Origin: Christensenella sp. UBA7862
GTDB taxonomy: Bacteria > Bacillota > Clostridia > Christensenellales > UBA1242
DNA: 64,000 nucleotides
Assembly (NCBI GenBank): GCA_002500135.1
Contig: DLSM01000001.1
Coordinates: 1-64,000, forward strand
Reading direction: 5' to 3'
Shown one piece after another: positions 7,979 to 16,746 of this stretch. Position 1 is the stretch's first letter, and the number at the start of each line of letters is the position of its first letter. Below the pieces are notes generated by a model, which saw only the letters and a list, made by a program, of their open reading frames with translations, did not search any database and was not told the origin of the DNA. Position numbers and translations under genes: made by a program.

Positions 7979-9424
7979 TTACTGCACATTTTGTTTTGGC
8001 AGGGTCATGCCGTCTGGAAGTTTGTCACACCCTTCCACAAGTACTCCACGTTGAGCGTCATATGTTGCATGACGAAGTTGCTTTGTGCGTTGCAATTTTC
8101 CGTCTTTGTAATATTCAAGTGTGCTTACCGCCTCATATCCGTCTTTTGGTTTTTTAATTCGCAAATACTCACCTTTAAACATAATTTTGTCGGCGTATTT
8201 GCCGTCAACATCTGGAATGATTTTGTCCGCTTGTGGCGAGATTGATTTTATTATTTGGCTTTTTGTTTTGATAGTCAAATTTTCTGGATTGGTGTCGCCA
8301 TAAATTTCAAAAGTTATCTTGTTGCCGTCTGCCGACCCTACAATGTAAATTGGGCTTTCTGTTGTGTTGACAAATTTCAAATCTGCCGAACTCCACGACA
8401 CCATGGCGTCAAGCCCCGCACTAACATAACTTACGGGTAGGGAATGTTTGTGTGCTTCTGTCACGTTGATATTTGCGAGTAAAAGTGCGTTGTAAAGCGT
8501 GCTTGAAACTTGGCAAACTCCACCGCCGACCCCTTTGACAAATGACCCGTCTTTTATGATATTTGCTTCTTTGTATCCAGCGGAAGTTGTTCGCTTGCCT
8601 ATTGTGTCATTGAATGAAAATGTTTCACCGGGCAAAACTTTTGTGCCACAAAGGCTGTCCACTGCTTTTGCGATATTGTTTTTTCTGGCGTAATTTGAAG
8701 CGGAATAATTTGTTTCAAAGTGACTTTGTTTTTTAAGACTTTTCTGCACATCACTTGAAGTTATTTTCGCTGGTACGTCAACAAGAGAAATTTTAATTTC
8801 TGTGTTATCCAAGTTTTGAAGGCGAAGGGAAATGTCGTCATAAAGTTTTTTTCTATCCACCATTTTGCCCATTTTTTCGCTTGACAAGTCAAATTTCTTT
8901 TTTGTTTTGTTGTAACTTGCCATGGCGTCAACTGCGGGGCTTTCAATTTCATGAGATATGACGTCAATCTTTTTGTCCATATCAAGAAGAACATAATTTA
9001 TTGCCACCGAATTGTCAAATCCCATGGCTTTTATCTTTTTCAAAATTTTAGATTTTTCCCGAACGGAGCCGCCACGCAAATTTTCAAGTTGTGCCACCAG
9101 TGGGAAAATGTTTGAGTGAACTTCAAAGTCCTCACCTCTAAATTGCCACTTCCGTTTGCCATGCGTCAAAGTTAAAACAAAGTTCTTATCCGCAGTGAGA
9201 AGAGCTTTTAACTTTTCGCCCGCTTCGTCTGTTGTAAGCCCCGACAAGTCAACCCCGCACACCGAATATCCGCTTTCAAGTTTGTCTTCGTCAAACAAAA
9301 AGTTATTAAAACAAAACACACACATAAATGGAATGACAAACGACAACACAAACGCAAGCAGTATGCCTTTCAAACTTATCCAAGGCTTTCTATTCTTCTT
9401 TTCTTCAACAATATTCTTTTTCAT
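7979..9424 (-). CDS. VanW-family membrane-anchored protein
   Basis: An envelope protein of the VanW/YoaR type. One N-terminal membrane segment (about residues 14-40, ISLKGILLAFVLSFVIP) is followed by a probable peptidoglycan-binding-like region (about 50-260). The VanW domain centres on the signature GGGVCQVSSTLYNALL at about residue 300, and a C-terminal G5-like beta segment follows. VanW proteins occur in vancomycin-resistance clusters but are widespread in Clostridia, with no settled enzymatic role. I start it at ATG 9424 (MKKNIVEEKK, 481 aa). The frame stays open 35 codons further upstream to a TTG at 9529, but that extension is low complexity and would bury the anchor. No clear Shine-Dalgarno precedes 9424, so the start is less certain than the family. 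Confidence 0.87.
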   Translation of the reverse strand: MKKNIVEEKKNRKPWISLKGILLAFVLSFVIPFMCVFCFNNFLFDEDKLESGYSVCGVDLSGLTTDEAGEKLKALLTADKNFVLTLTHGKRKWQFRGEDFEVHSNIFPLVAQLENLRGGSVREKSKILKKIKAMGFDNSVAINYVLLDMDKKIDVISHEIESPAVDAMASYNKTKKKFDLSSEKMGKMVDRKKLYDDISLRLQNLDNTEIKISLVDVPAKITSSDVQKSLKKQSHFETNYSASNYARKNNIAKAVDSLCGTKVLPGETFSFNDTIGKRTTSAGYKEANIIKDGSFVKGVGGGVCQVSSTLYNALLLANINVTEAHKHSLPVSYVSAGLDAMVSWSSADLKFVNTTESPIYIVGSADGNKITFEIYGDTNPENLTIKTKSQIIKSISPQADKIIPDVDGKYADKIMFKGEYLRIKKPKDGYEAVSTLEYYKDGKLQRTKQLRHATYDAQRGVLVEGCDKLPDGMTLPKQNVQ

Positions 9425-9624
9425 ACAATTAGTATGAGTTTTTAATGCTTTTTTATTAGAAATATTATATTTTTTATTAAATTTTTGCTTATTTGACAAG
9501 TGTTCGTCCAAACATATCATTATTAACAAAGTGTTAAATATCTATTTTTGTTAAGGCTATAAAATATATAACATAAAGAAAAATTGTAATAAAAACATAT
9601 CAAAAATTAAGACTTTTTTGCAAC

Positions 9625-9650
9625 AAAAAATGCAGCGACTAGCACTGCAA
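9625..9650 (-). terminator. Probable intrinsic terminator of rmuC
   Basis: Read on the minus strand, a short stem TGCAG/CTGCA with a 9-base loop is followed by a T run. The stem is weak, but it sits just past the rmuC stop codon. Confidence 0.5.
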
Positions 9651-9668
9651 GTTTTGTTTGAGAATATT

Positions 9669-10967
9669 TTAAAAGTCCAAAAGGTCGTCTGTTGTTGTTT
9701 CAATGGAAGGCTGTTCAATGTCTGCAACATCTTTAAGTTTCTTTTGAATTGTCCTTGTCTTTTTGGTTGCAAATTCAAGAGTGTCAGACGCTTCGTCAAT
9801 TTTCTTTTGAGTTTTTGAAAGCAGGTCAACAAACTTAGTAAATTCCATTTTAAACACACTAAGAGTATTCCAAATTTCACTGCTTCGCTTTTCAATAGCA
9901 AGTGTCTTAAAGCCCATTTGAAGGCTGTTTAGAAGGGCAGTGAGAGTGGTTGGCCCACAAACCATAACCTTGTATTTGTGTTGCAATGTTTCGCAAAGAG
10001 CAGGTTTTCTTATGACTTCTGCATATAGCCCCTCAACAGGCAAATACATAACGGCAAAGTCTGTTGTTTGTGGTGGGCAAATGTATTTTTCTGCAATAGA
10101 TTTTGCTTCATCTTTTATGCGTTGTTCAAGATTTCTCGATTGAATTTCCACTTCTTGCAAATTGTTTTGCTCACTTGCACTGCAAAGCCTTGAGTAGTCT
10201 TCCATTGGGAATTTTGCATCAATAGGCAGTAACAATTCGCCGTCATTTTTGCCAGGAAGAACAACAGCAAAGTCCACACGTTCTGGCGAATTCTTTTTAA
10301 TTTGAACTTGCTCTTTGTATTGTGCTTTTGAGAAGATTTGCTCAAGAAGGCTTGAAAGTTGCACTTCACCCCAGCCACCACGAGTTTTGACATTTGTAAG
10401 AACTCTCTTCAAATCGCCAACCCCAGTTGCAAGGCTTTGCATTTCGCCAATGCCCTTTGAAACAGTGTCCAACCCTTGGGTTATAATCTTCACCGATTCG
10501 CCAAGTCGCTTTTCAAGTGTGGAAGATAGTTTTTCGTCAACGGTCTGTCGCATTTGTTCAAGTTTTGCTTCATTGCGTTCTTGAAGGGAGTTAAGATTTT
10601 GAGAAATAATGTCCGAAATTCTATTCAATTTTTGGTCGTTGTCTTTCAAAATGTCATTAAGCCTTTTTTCAACTTGACCTAATTGTTGATTTTGATTTTG
10701 TGCAAGGTTTGCTAGATAGTTTGACACGCCGTTGTTATATTCGCCAATGGCCTTTAGCAAAAAGTCATTGAACTGCTTGGAATTTGACGACAAATTTTCA
10801 AAAAGATTTTTCAAAACGTGTTCCAAGTTTTCGTTTTGTTTTTTTGTTTCCTCCACAATGTTGAGTAACCCAAAATTTTGAGGCTTTGAGCGTTTTATGG
10901 CAATAATTGATAAAATAACACTCAAAACACTCACCCCTAAAATTGCAAAAAGCAAGATTTGTTCCAT
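9669..10967 (-). CDS. rmuC: RmuC-family DNA recombination protein
   Basis: A 432-aa RmuC homologue. RmuC limits DNA inversion at short inverted repeats in E. coli and is thought to act as a nuclease of the restriction-endonuclease fold. The layout is typical: an N-terminal membrane anchor (LLFAILGVSVLSVILSIIA), a long coiled coil (about residues 30-190, many Asn/Gln/Glu heptads), then the conserved core with GGWGEVQLSSLLEQI, PERVDFAVVLPG and LPIDAKFPMEDY. I chose ATG 10967 because GGAGG lies 5 bases ahead. The in-frame ATG four codons upstream overlaps that Shine-Dalgarno. It has its own extended -10 promoter (10989-11017), and the VanW gene downstream on the same strand is 244 bases away. 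Confidence 0.93.
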   Translation of the reverse strand: MEQILLFAILGVSVLSVILSIIAIKRSKPQNFGLLNIVEETKKQNENLEHVLKNLFENLSSNSKQFNDFLLKAIGEYNNGVSNYLANLAQNQNQQLGQVEKRLNDILKDNDQKLNRISDIISQNLNSLQERNEAKLEQMRQTVDEKLSSTLEKRLGESVKIITQGLDTVSKGIGEMQSLATGVGDLKRVLTNVKTRGGWGEVQLSSLLEQIFSKAQYKEQVQIKKNSPERVDFAVVLPGKNDGELLLPIDAKFPMEDYSRLCSASEQNNLQEVEIQSRNLEQRIKDEAKSIAEKYICPPQTTDFAVMYLPVEGLYAEVIRKPALCETLQHKYKVMVCGPTTLTALLNSLQMGFKTLAIEKRSSEIWNTLSVFKMEFTKFVDLLSKTQKKIDEASDTLEFATKKTRTIQKKLKDVADIEQPSIETTTDDLLDF

Positions 10968-10988
10968 AATTTCCTCCATTATGAGTAA

Positions 10989-11017
10989 ATTATATCAAAT
11001 GCTTTGCAAAAGATAAA
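10989..11017 (-). promoter_or_regulatory. Extended -10 promoter for rmuC
   Basis: On the minus strand, TGATATAAT occupies 10997-10989, with a weak -35 (TTTATC, 11017-11012) 17 bases upstream. The start near 10982 gives a roughly 15-base leader containing AATGGAGG. Confidence 0.6.
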
Positions 11018-11050
11018 GGCTTTTGTGGCACATTTTCTGCCCGATTGCGA

Positions 11051-11079
11051 TTGACAGGTTTTTTATATAATGATAAACT
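11051..11079 (+). promoter_or_regulatory. Promoter predicted to give a leaderless mRNA (gene at 11086)
   Basis: Perfect TTGACA (11051-11056), 17-bp spacer, TAAACT (11074-11079) preceded by TGA (extended -10). Seven bases after the -10 box is 11086, the A of the ATG. No Shine-Dalgarno lies between promoter and ATG. Confidence 0.65.
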
Positions 11080-11085
11080 ATATGT

Positions 11086-11997
11086 ATGAAAAAATTTTGG
11101 ACAGTTTTGTTAAGAATAACAATGATTGTGTCTTTAACTGGGATACTAATCTTTGCTGGCGTTGCAATTTTGAAAAACAGAAATATTGCATATGAAGCAT
11201 ATGATTACATTTCAACTGGCATAGAAAAAGAAAATTTTGACGGCTCGCTTGATAAGTTCAGAACAAATGTGCTTTACAAATATGGCGGGGCAGACGACAA
11301 ATATATGTCGCTTGTAAATTCCGCTGTGTCACAGGGGCTTTCGGGCTGCAAAATTTATCTTGACTATATGTCCGTTTTGCCAGAAGTCACAAAAGGTGAA
11401 CAAGACAATGCAGAAAAATGTTTTGACGACTTCATCTCTGCCTATTATGCAACACTTACAAGTTATGACACATATATGGAAGCCTACTCAAATGCCCGTG
11501 CGCAAGGTGGAAGTCAAACGGCAGTTGCAATTATGGAAAGCAAGGAAGGAAATCTTGTTTCAACATATATCGTCTGCTACAACAAACTTACAAGCCTTCT
11601 GCTATCGCTTCATGACATCGTGTCAAAATATGCCTTTGAGGGAGAAATGACTTTTGAAGCACAGTCGCCAGTTATATCCGCTGGTCTTGCCCAAAAAGCG
11701 ATAATAAACGTGTTCCGTGGCACAAGCAGGGACGAATGGCTCGATATTTATAGCACAAACAATCAAGACATAAAAAACTATGAAAACTATGTTAACAAAT
11801 TTCAAAGTTTTTCGTCAAATCAAGAAGTCGCTTCCACAGATTTCAAAAACTTTGTGAACAACATTAACTCGCTTGACACCTATTCTTGGGCAAAAGATTA
11901 TGAAAATTACACAGCAAGTTTAATCGGCGAGAAAAAGGCAAAATCTGAAAAAGCATATTCTTATCTTATAAATCAAATTATCCGCAGCGGGTTGTAA
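11086..11997 (+). CDS. Membrane-anchored protein of unknown function, 303 aa
   Basis: Not recognised. The N-terminus has a positively charged start and one membrane segment (about residues 7-29, LLRITMIVSLTGILIFAGVAIL) with no lipobox. The remaining 270 residues are predicted extracellular and mostly helical, with many Tyr, Asn and Ser (ASLIGEKKAKSEKAYSYLIN near the end). The ATG at 11086 has no Shine-Dalgarno and coincides with the predicted transcription start. It heads a probable operon: the next gene starts 24 bases after its stop and is also an envelope protein of unknown function, followed by gltX 12 bases later. The pairing of an anchored protein with a lipoprotein suggests the two may act together outside the membrane; this is inference. 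Confidence 0.8.
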   Translation: MKKFWTVLLRITMIVSLTGILIFAGVAILKNRNIAYEAYDYISTGIEKENFDGSLDKFRTNVLYKYGGADDKYMSLVNSAVSQGLSGCKIYLDYMSVLPEVTKGEQDNAEKCFDDFISAYYATLTSYDTYMEAYSNARAQGGSQTAVAIMESKEGNLVSTYIVCYNKLTSLLLSLHDIVSKYAFEGEMTFEAQSPVISAGLAQKAIINVFRGTSRDEWLDIYSTNNQDIKNYENYVNKFQSFSSNQEVASTDFKNFVNNINSLDTYSWAKDYENYTASLIGEKKAKSEKAYSYLINQIIRSGL

Positions 11998-12021
11998 AAT
12001 GCTAAATAAAGGAGAACTCTC

Positions 12022-13062
12022 TTGAAAAAATTTCTATCATTTATGTTAATAATGATGTGCCTATTGGGTGTCGGATTATTCACAGGTTGTGGTGGCGGAA
12101 AGACTGTGATTGAAGTTAATTCGCTTTTTGACACAGTGAAAACAAGTTATGTGGCAGACGACTTTTTGTCAGTTTCGGTTGATTCCTCAAAAGTTGTTCC
12201 AGCGGGCAGTGAATTGGATAGTGACAAAGCATACATCTTTCCACTTGTTTATGAGAAATATTTAACAAGCACCAGCGGCTTTGTGTTTGACTTGGCAAAA
12301 AGACAAAATGGCAAACTTGTAACAGACGCAAACGGCTTTTCAAACAAGGAATGTGGCGAAATATACACTTCACTTGAAACATTCTTAAATTCACTTAATA
12401 TTCTTCGTGAAGAAATAAAAGTTTTTGAACAAAGCAGTGGCAATTTGCATTACAAAGAACTTGTCGGAGCATACAACACTGTCGTGCAAAATTCAATTAA
12501 CTTCACCTTGACATACTCTTCCATTTATCTTACACACCACCCACTAGACTTTTCTTCCACAAGCGACCTTTCAAACAATTCAGTCAGAAACATGGTGTGG
12601 ATAAGATTGTGTTCGCTTGCCAAAGTTTCTTTTGAATATGAAGTGTTAAATCAAACTTATGAATTGCCATATGGCGAAGTGCTTTCTTGGTACAATGAAA
12701 CAGACACAGTCAGCGATATTTGTTCACTCACAGCAACCACCCAAAATCTTCTTAAAAACAGTCGTGACGTCATGACAAGAATTCCATCAGAATATCTTGC
12801 CGACACACAAAATTATCTTTTAAACCTCTTGCAAAACAAATCAAAATTTGATAGAGAATATGCCCTTATGCGAAATGCGTGTGCAAATGTAAATGTTAGG
12901 GAATATTTAAGTTACAAAACAGAAGACGACAGAAACGCTTATGTTTCAACTCTCACTTCACTTCAACAATCAAACATCAAGGTTATTGAAAACTTTATGA
13001 ATACAAGATTTGACGGGGCTTACAACGGGCTATCAAAAGTTGTGTCAAATATCAACAACTAA
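12022..13062 (+). CDS. Lipoprotein of unknown function, 346 aa
   Basis: A Sec/SPII lipoprotein: signal peptide MKKFLSFMLIMMCLLG, lipobox LFTGC with Cys23, then Gly-Gly-Gly. The mature part is predicted mostly helical and matches no family I know. The start is TTG at 12022, placed by AAAGGAG (about 12008-12014) and by the signal peptide it opens. It lies 24 bases after the preceding anchored protein and 12 bases before gltX, so the three are probably co-transcribed. A surface protein upstream of gltX is not a classic arrangement, so the operon may reflect genome compactness rather than shared function. Confidence 0.85.
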   Translation: MKKFLSFMLIMMCLLGVGLFTGCGGGKTVIEVNSLFDTVKTSYVADDFLSVSVDSSKVVPAGSELDSDKAYIFPLVYEKYLTSTSGFVFDLAKRQNGKLVTDANGFSNKECGEIYTSLETFLNSLNILREEIKVFEQSSGNLHYKELVGAYNTVVQNSINFTLTYSSIYLTHHPLDFSSTSDLSNNSVRNMVWIRLCSLAKVSFEYEVLNQTYELPYGEVLSWYNETDTVSDICSLTATTQNLLKNSRDVMTRIPSEYLADTQNYLLNLLQNKSKFDREYALMRNACANVNVREYLSYKTEDDRNAYVSTLTSLQQSNIKVIENFMNTRFDGAYNGLSKVVSNINN

Positions 13063-13074
13063 AAGGACAAAATT

Positions 13075-14760
13075 ATGGACTATATAAAATTAGCAAATAT
13101 GCTTTTCCCAGAAGACTTGCCAACAGTTGACGAGTGCTTTGCTTGCTATCCAAAGAGAATCCTCCCACAAGGGTCGCAAGTCACTCGTGTTGCTCCAAGC
13201 CCAACGGGGTTTTTGCACATTGGAACAGTTTATCAAGCATTTATAAACAAACTTATTGCCTATCACTCAGGTGGGGTGTTCTTCATGCGACTTGAAGACA
13301 CCGATTGCAAGCGTGAGGTGCAAAATGCAGGTGACATTGCCTACAATATGTTAAGTTATTTTGGGCTTAAACCAGACGAAGGCTACAGAGGTGACAGTGA
13401 ACCTCAAGTGGGTGAATATGGTGACTATGTCCAAAGCAAAAGACAGCGAATTTATATGGCATTTGCAAAACACCTTGTGTCAATAGGCAAAGCATATCCT
13501 TGCTTTTGTCAAGTGTCAGGGAACAAAGAAGACGTGCTTAAAAGACGAGAAGAAGAACTTGCAGAGTCAGACGACATTGACGGCAAAGACCCTTGCAGAG
13601 AACTTACAATGGAGCAAATTGAGCATAACCTAAGCCTTGGCATGCCATTTGCAATAAGACTTAAAAGCGAAGGAAATGCTGATAGAAAATTTAAGTTTAA
13701 AGACGAAATTAAAGGCGAAAGAGAAATTAGAGAAAACACAAAGGACATTGTTATTTTAAAAAGCAACAAAATCCCACCTTACTCTTTGGCTCATGTGGTT
13801 GACGACACACTTATGGGAACAACTTTGGTTGTCAGAGGTGAGGAATGGTATCCTTCACTTTCCGCTCACCTAGAACTTTTCCGTGCCTTTGGATTAAAGC
13901 CTCCAAAATATGCCCACACCCCAGTTATTTCCAAAATTGACGACAACGGCAACAAACGCAAAGTTAGCAAACGAAAAGACAACGAAGCAGACGCCAGATA
14001 TTTTGTGGAGCAAGGCTATCCAGTTGGCAGTGTTATGGAATATTTGCTCAATCTTATAAACAGCGACTTCGAGGACTTCCGCCGAGCAAATCCAGACAAA
14101 TCATATTATGAATTCCCATTCAAAGTTTCAAAAATTGGTTCAAACAACCCAATGTTTGACTTCCAAAAACTTGACGATTGCTCAAAGCAAGTTATAAGCC
14201 GCCTTTCCGCTCAAGAAATTTACAATTCACTTCTTGCGTGGGCAGAAAAATATGACAAGAGTTTCTATGAAAAAATCGTAAACATGAAAGACTTTTGCAT
14301 AAAACTTTTCTCCATAGACAGAGAAGGCAAAAATCCAAGAAAAGACATCTCAAAATGGAGCGAAGTGGAAAGTCTTTATAGTTATATGTTCTATTCTTTA
14401 AAAGATAAGGAACTATGCGATTATGACTTTGACAGCAAGTTTACGCCAGAAGAAATAATCTCGGCACTCAAATCCTACAAAAAAGTCTTTGACCTATCAG
14501 ACGACAAACAAACATGGTTTGACAAAATAAAATCGCTTTGCACTCCACTTGGCTTTGCCGACAACATGAAAGACTATCGTCAAAACCCAGAAAACTATCG
14601 TGGCAGTGTTGCAGACCTAAGCGGAATTATCCGTGTGGCACTCACAACAAAACGTAACACTCCAGACCTATATTTCCTTATGCAACTTTTGGGGAAAGAA
14701 GAAATTGTGTCAAGACTAGACAGCGTCACGGCACTCCTTTCAAAGAAAATTTTAAAATAG
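13075..14760 (+). CDS. gltX: Glutamyl-tRNA synthetase
   Basis: A class I aminoacyl-tRNA synthetase that charges tRNA-Glu (and possibly tRNA-Gln if the organism uses the amidotransferase route). The 561-aa protein has the HIGH-type motif as APSPTGFLHIG (His48) and the KMSKS equivalent as KVSKR at 296-300, with the usual ATP and tRNA acceptor-binding segments between. It carries an N-terminal extension of about 38 residues before the VTRVAPSPTG strand, where most GluRS start almost directly at this motif. The C-terminal anticodon-binding region is alpha-helical and divergent. ATG 13075 follows AAAGGA. It is the third gene of the 11086-15082 operon. Confidence 0.97.
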   Translation: MDYIKLANMLFPEDLPTVDECFACYPKRILPQGSQVTRVAPSPTGFLHIGTVYQAFINKLIAYHSGGVFFMRLEDTDCKREVQNAGDIAYNMLSYFGLKPDEGYRGDSEPQVGEYGDYVQSKRQRIYMAFAKHLVSIGKAYPCFCQVSGNKEDVLKRREEELAESDDIDGKDPCRELTMEQIEHNLSLGMPFAIRLKSEGNADRKFKFKDEIKGEREIRENTKDIVILKSNKIPPYSLAHVVDDTLMGTTLVVRGEEWYPSLSAHLELFRAFGLKPPKYAHTPVISKIDDNGNKRKVSKRKDNEADARYFVEQGYPVGSVMEYLLNLINSDFEDFRRANPDKSYYEFPFKVSKIGSNNPMFDFQKLDDCSKQVISRLSAQEIYNSLLAWAEKYDKSFYEKIVNMKDFCIKLFSIDREGKNPRKDISKWSEVESLYSYMFYSLKDKELCDYDFDSKFTPEEIISALKSYKKVFDLSDDKQTWFDKIKSLCTPLGFADNMKDYRQNPENYRGSVADLSGIIRVALTTKRNTPDLYFLMQLLGKEEIVSRLDSVTALLSKKILK

Positions 14761-14788
14761 CATAAACTACTTTATCACGAGGTGAAAA

Positions 14789-15082
14789 ATGATTGTATTA
14801 AGAAATTTCTCAAAATTATTCTCAATTTTGGGGCAAATAATGGCATTTTTGACTATAATTTTGCTGGGGCTTATTTATATAAATCAAGCACTTCCTGTGG
14901 CAATTTTGCCCGAAAATTTTTACAACACCTTGCTTAGCATAAAGGAATATTCCGTCATTCTAACAATCACAATGTGCGGTCTAGCATTTGCATGCAAAAG
15001 GTCACTTTTCATCTTTATCCCATTTTGCATATTGGCAATTTGTGCCTTGGCACTTTATTCCATAACTTTAATTCAAGGATAA
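14789..15082 (+). CDS. Small integral membrane protein, 97 aa
   Basis: Not recognised. It has three hydrophobic stretches (about residues 14-34, 46-64 and 70-92) with short polar links and no catalytic-looking motif, so it probably spans the membrane three times. ATG 14789 is preceded by GAGGTG, and the gene lies 28 bases after gltX and just before a strong terminator, making it the last gene of that operon. Its size and position are those of the small accessory membrane proteins common in Clostridia; no function can be assigned. Confidence 0.75.
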   Translation: MIVLRNFSKLFSILGQIMAFLTIILLGLIYINQALPVAILPENFYNTLLSIKEYSVILTITMCGLAFACKRSLFIFIPFCILAICALALYSITLIQG

Positions 15083-15087
15083 CAACT

Positions 15088-15113
15088 TCCTCGCCTTTGG
15101 CGAGGATTTTTTT
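15088..15113 (+). terminator. Intrinsic terminator of the gltX operon
   Basis: A GC-rich 8-bp stem TCCTCGCC / GGCGAGGA with a TTT loop, followed by a seven-T run. Confidence 0.95.
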
Positions 15114-15149
15114 CATATTTTTAGGGGTTGTCCTCATAAATATAACAAT

Positions 15150-16670
15150 ATGAAAAGAAATCAATTTGTAAAAAAGTTTTTATCCGTAATTTTGTGCTTT
15201 GCAACATTGCTTGGTGTCTGCCTTGTTTTAACTGGCTGCAAAAAGGGAACATCTATTGAGGAAGCAAGCAAAAATCTTTCTTCTTATTCTTTAACCCTTG
15301 ACTTTGACGACAGTTCAAAAATCCTTTCGGGACTTGAAACATTAAACTACAAAAACCCAACTGACACAACACTCAAAACCCTTGAATTTCACCTCTATCC
15401 AAACGCTTTTAGAGGTGACGCTAAGTATAGACCAGTAAGCGCCCTAACACAAGAAAAAGCCTATCCAAATGGCTTTTCCGAAGGCAAAATAGACATAAAG
15501 TCAGTGGCTGTAAACGGACAGAATGTGCAAGTGAATATTGGCGGAAACGATAAAAACATGCTTGTTGTGCCACTTTCCGAAGAACTTTTCCCAAACGACA
15601 ATGTAACTATCCAAATTGAATTTGCCTCACTTCTTCCAAATTGCAATCACCGCTATGGCTATGGCGAAAACACATATAACTTTGGCAACTTCTATCCCGT
15701 AGTTGCAAAATATGAGCAAGGGGACTTCAAACGAGATAATTATGGTGCAAACGGTGACCCATTTTATAGCGATATGGCAAACTATTCTGTGTCAATAACT
15801 CACGACAGTGACTTCACTCTCGCTTCAACGGGTAACCAGCAATCGCAAACTTCAAACAATGGCAAAACTACAACAAACATTTCCGCCTCTGCCGTCAGAG
15901 ATTTTGGCTTTGTTTTGAGCAAAAAGTTTACAGTTATCAGCCAAAAGACGGGCAAAACTACTGTAAAATACTATTATTATGACGATGAAAAAGCACAAGA
16001 AAGTTTGCAAGCGGGCATTGATGCTATTGCAACATTTAACAACCTCTTTGGCGAATATCCATATGAAAGTTATTCTATCGTCAAAACAAATTTCGTCCAC
16101 GGCGGAATGGAATATCCGAACTTGGTCTATATCTCTGACGCCTATGAAACCCACGAAGATTATGTAAATGTAATAGTCCACGAAACGGCTCATCAATGGT
16201 GGTATAACTTGGTCGGCAGCAACGCTTGCGAATATGCGTGGATGGACGAAGGTTTGACGGAATTTTCGACACTATTATTCTATAGACACAACAGTGCAAA
16301 ATATCCAAAAGACACAAGAGAAAGCCTTAACGCTTCACTGTCAAGTTTCTTGCTCTTTTCCGACATTTGCAAAAGCGTCTATGGCAAGTTCGACTGTTCC
16401 ATGAGCCGCAACGTCAATGACTTTGCAAGTGACATGGAATACACCTACATAACCTATGTTGAGGGAGTGTTGTTCTTTGACAATCTTGAAGAAAATGTGG
16501 GCGAAAAGAACTTTTTGAAAGCTTTAAAGCAATATTTTAAGCAAAATGAGTTCAAAATTGCAACACCAGAAGACATGATTTCCGCTTTTGAAATTGTGAC
16601 CAAAAGAGATATGCAAACTTTCTTCAATTCTTGGACGCAAGGCAAAGTTATATTGCAGCAGTGTAAATAA
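15150..16670 (+). CDS. M1-family metallopeptidase lipoprotein
   Basis: A 506-aa surface zinc peptidase of the M1 (gluzincin aminopeptidase) family. The signal peptide ends in lipobox VLTGC (Cys30). An N-terminal beta domain (about 50-255) precedes the catalytic core. The zinc motif is HETAH (His344, Glu345, His348), with the third ligand Glu367 in WMDEGLTEF at the standard spacing. GGMEYP upstream is the counterpart of the family's GxMEN substrate-binding motif. The helical C-terminal domain of large M1 enzymes is missing, as in other compact bacterial members. It probably trims peptides outside the membrane for nutrition or wall turnover. ATG 15150 has no clear Shine-Dalgarno; AT-rich TATAAC just precedes it. 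Confidence 0.92.
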   Translation: MKRNQFVKKFLSVILCFATLLGVCLVLTGCKKGTSIEEASKNLSSYSLTLDFDDSSKILSGLETLNYKNPTDTTLKTLEFHLYPNAFRGDAKYRPVSALTQEKAYPNGFSEGKIDIKSVAVNGQNVQVNIGGNDKNMLVVPLSEELFPNDNVTIQIEFASLLPNCNHRYGYGENTYNFGNFYPVVAKYEQGDFKRDNYGANGDPFYSDMANYSVSITHDSDFTLASTGNQQSQTSNNGKTTTNISASAVRDFGFVLSKKFTVISQKTGKTTVKYYYYDDEKAQESLQAGIDAIATFNNLFGEYPYESYSIVKTNFVHGGMEYPNLVYISDAYETHEDYVNVIVHETAHQWWYNLVGSNACEYAWMDEGLTEFSTLLFYRHNSAKYPKDTRESLNASLSSFLLFSDICKSVYGKFDCSMSRNVNDFASDMEYTYITYVEGVLFFDNLEENVGEKNFLKALKQYFKQNEFKIATPEDMISAFEIVTKRDMQTFFNSWTQGKVILQQCK

Positions 16671-16695
16671 ATTTTGGAATTTACAAATTTTGTTT

Positions 16696-16725
16696 TTGAC
16701 GAAATGAGGGAGTTTGTGCTAAAAT
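16696..16725 (+). promoter_or_regulatory. Sigma-A-type promoter for walJ
   Basis: TTGACG (16696-16701), 18-bp spacer, TAAAAT (16720-16725) with TGC just ahead (extended -10). A start near 16732 leaves a short leader with GGAG before ATG 16747. Confidence 0.65.
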
Positions 16726-16746
16726 ATAGCCGTAATTGGAGAAATT

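Noticed and set aside
9425..9529. Longer VanW protein starting at TTG 9529
   Set aside because: The added 35 residues are Lys/Asn-rich with no ribosome-binding site and displace the membrane anchor from the N-terminus.
15128..15150. Leaderless promoter for the M1 peptidase gene
   Set aside because: TATAAC lies too close to the ATG (3 bases) and TTGTCC is only 7 bases from it, so the geometry is wrong.
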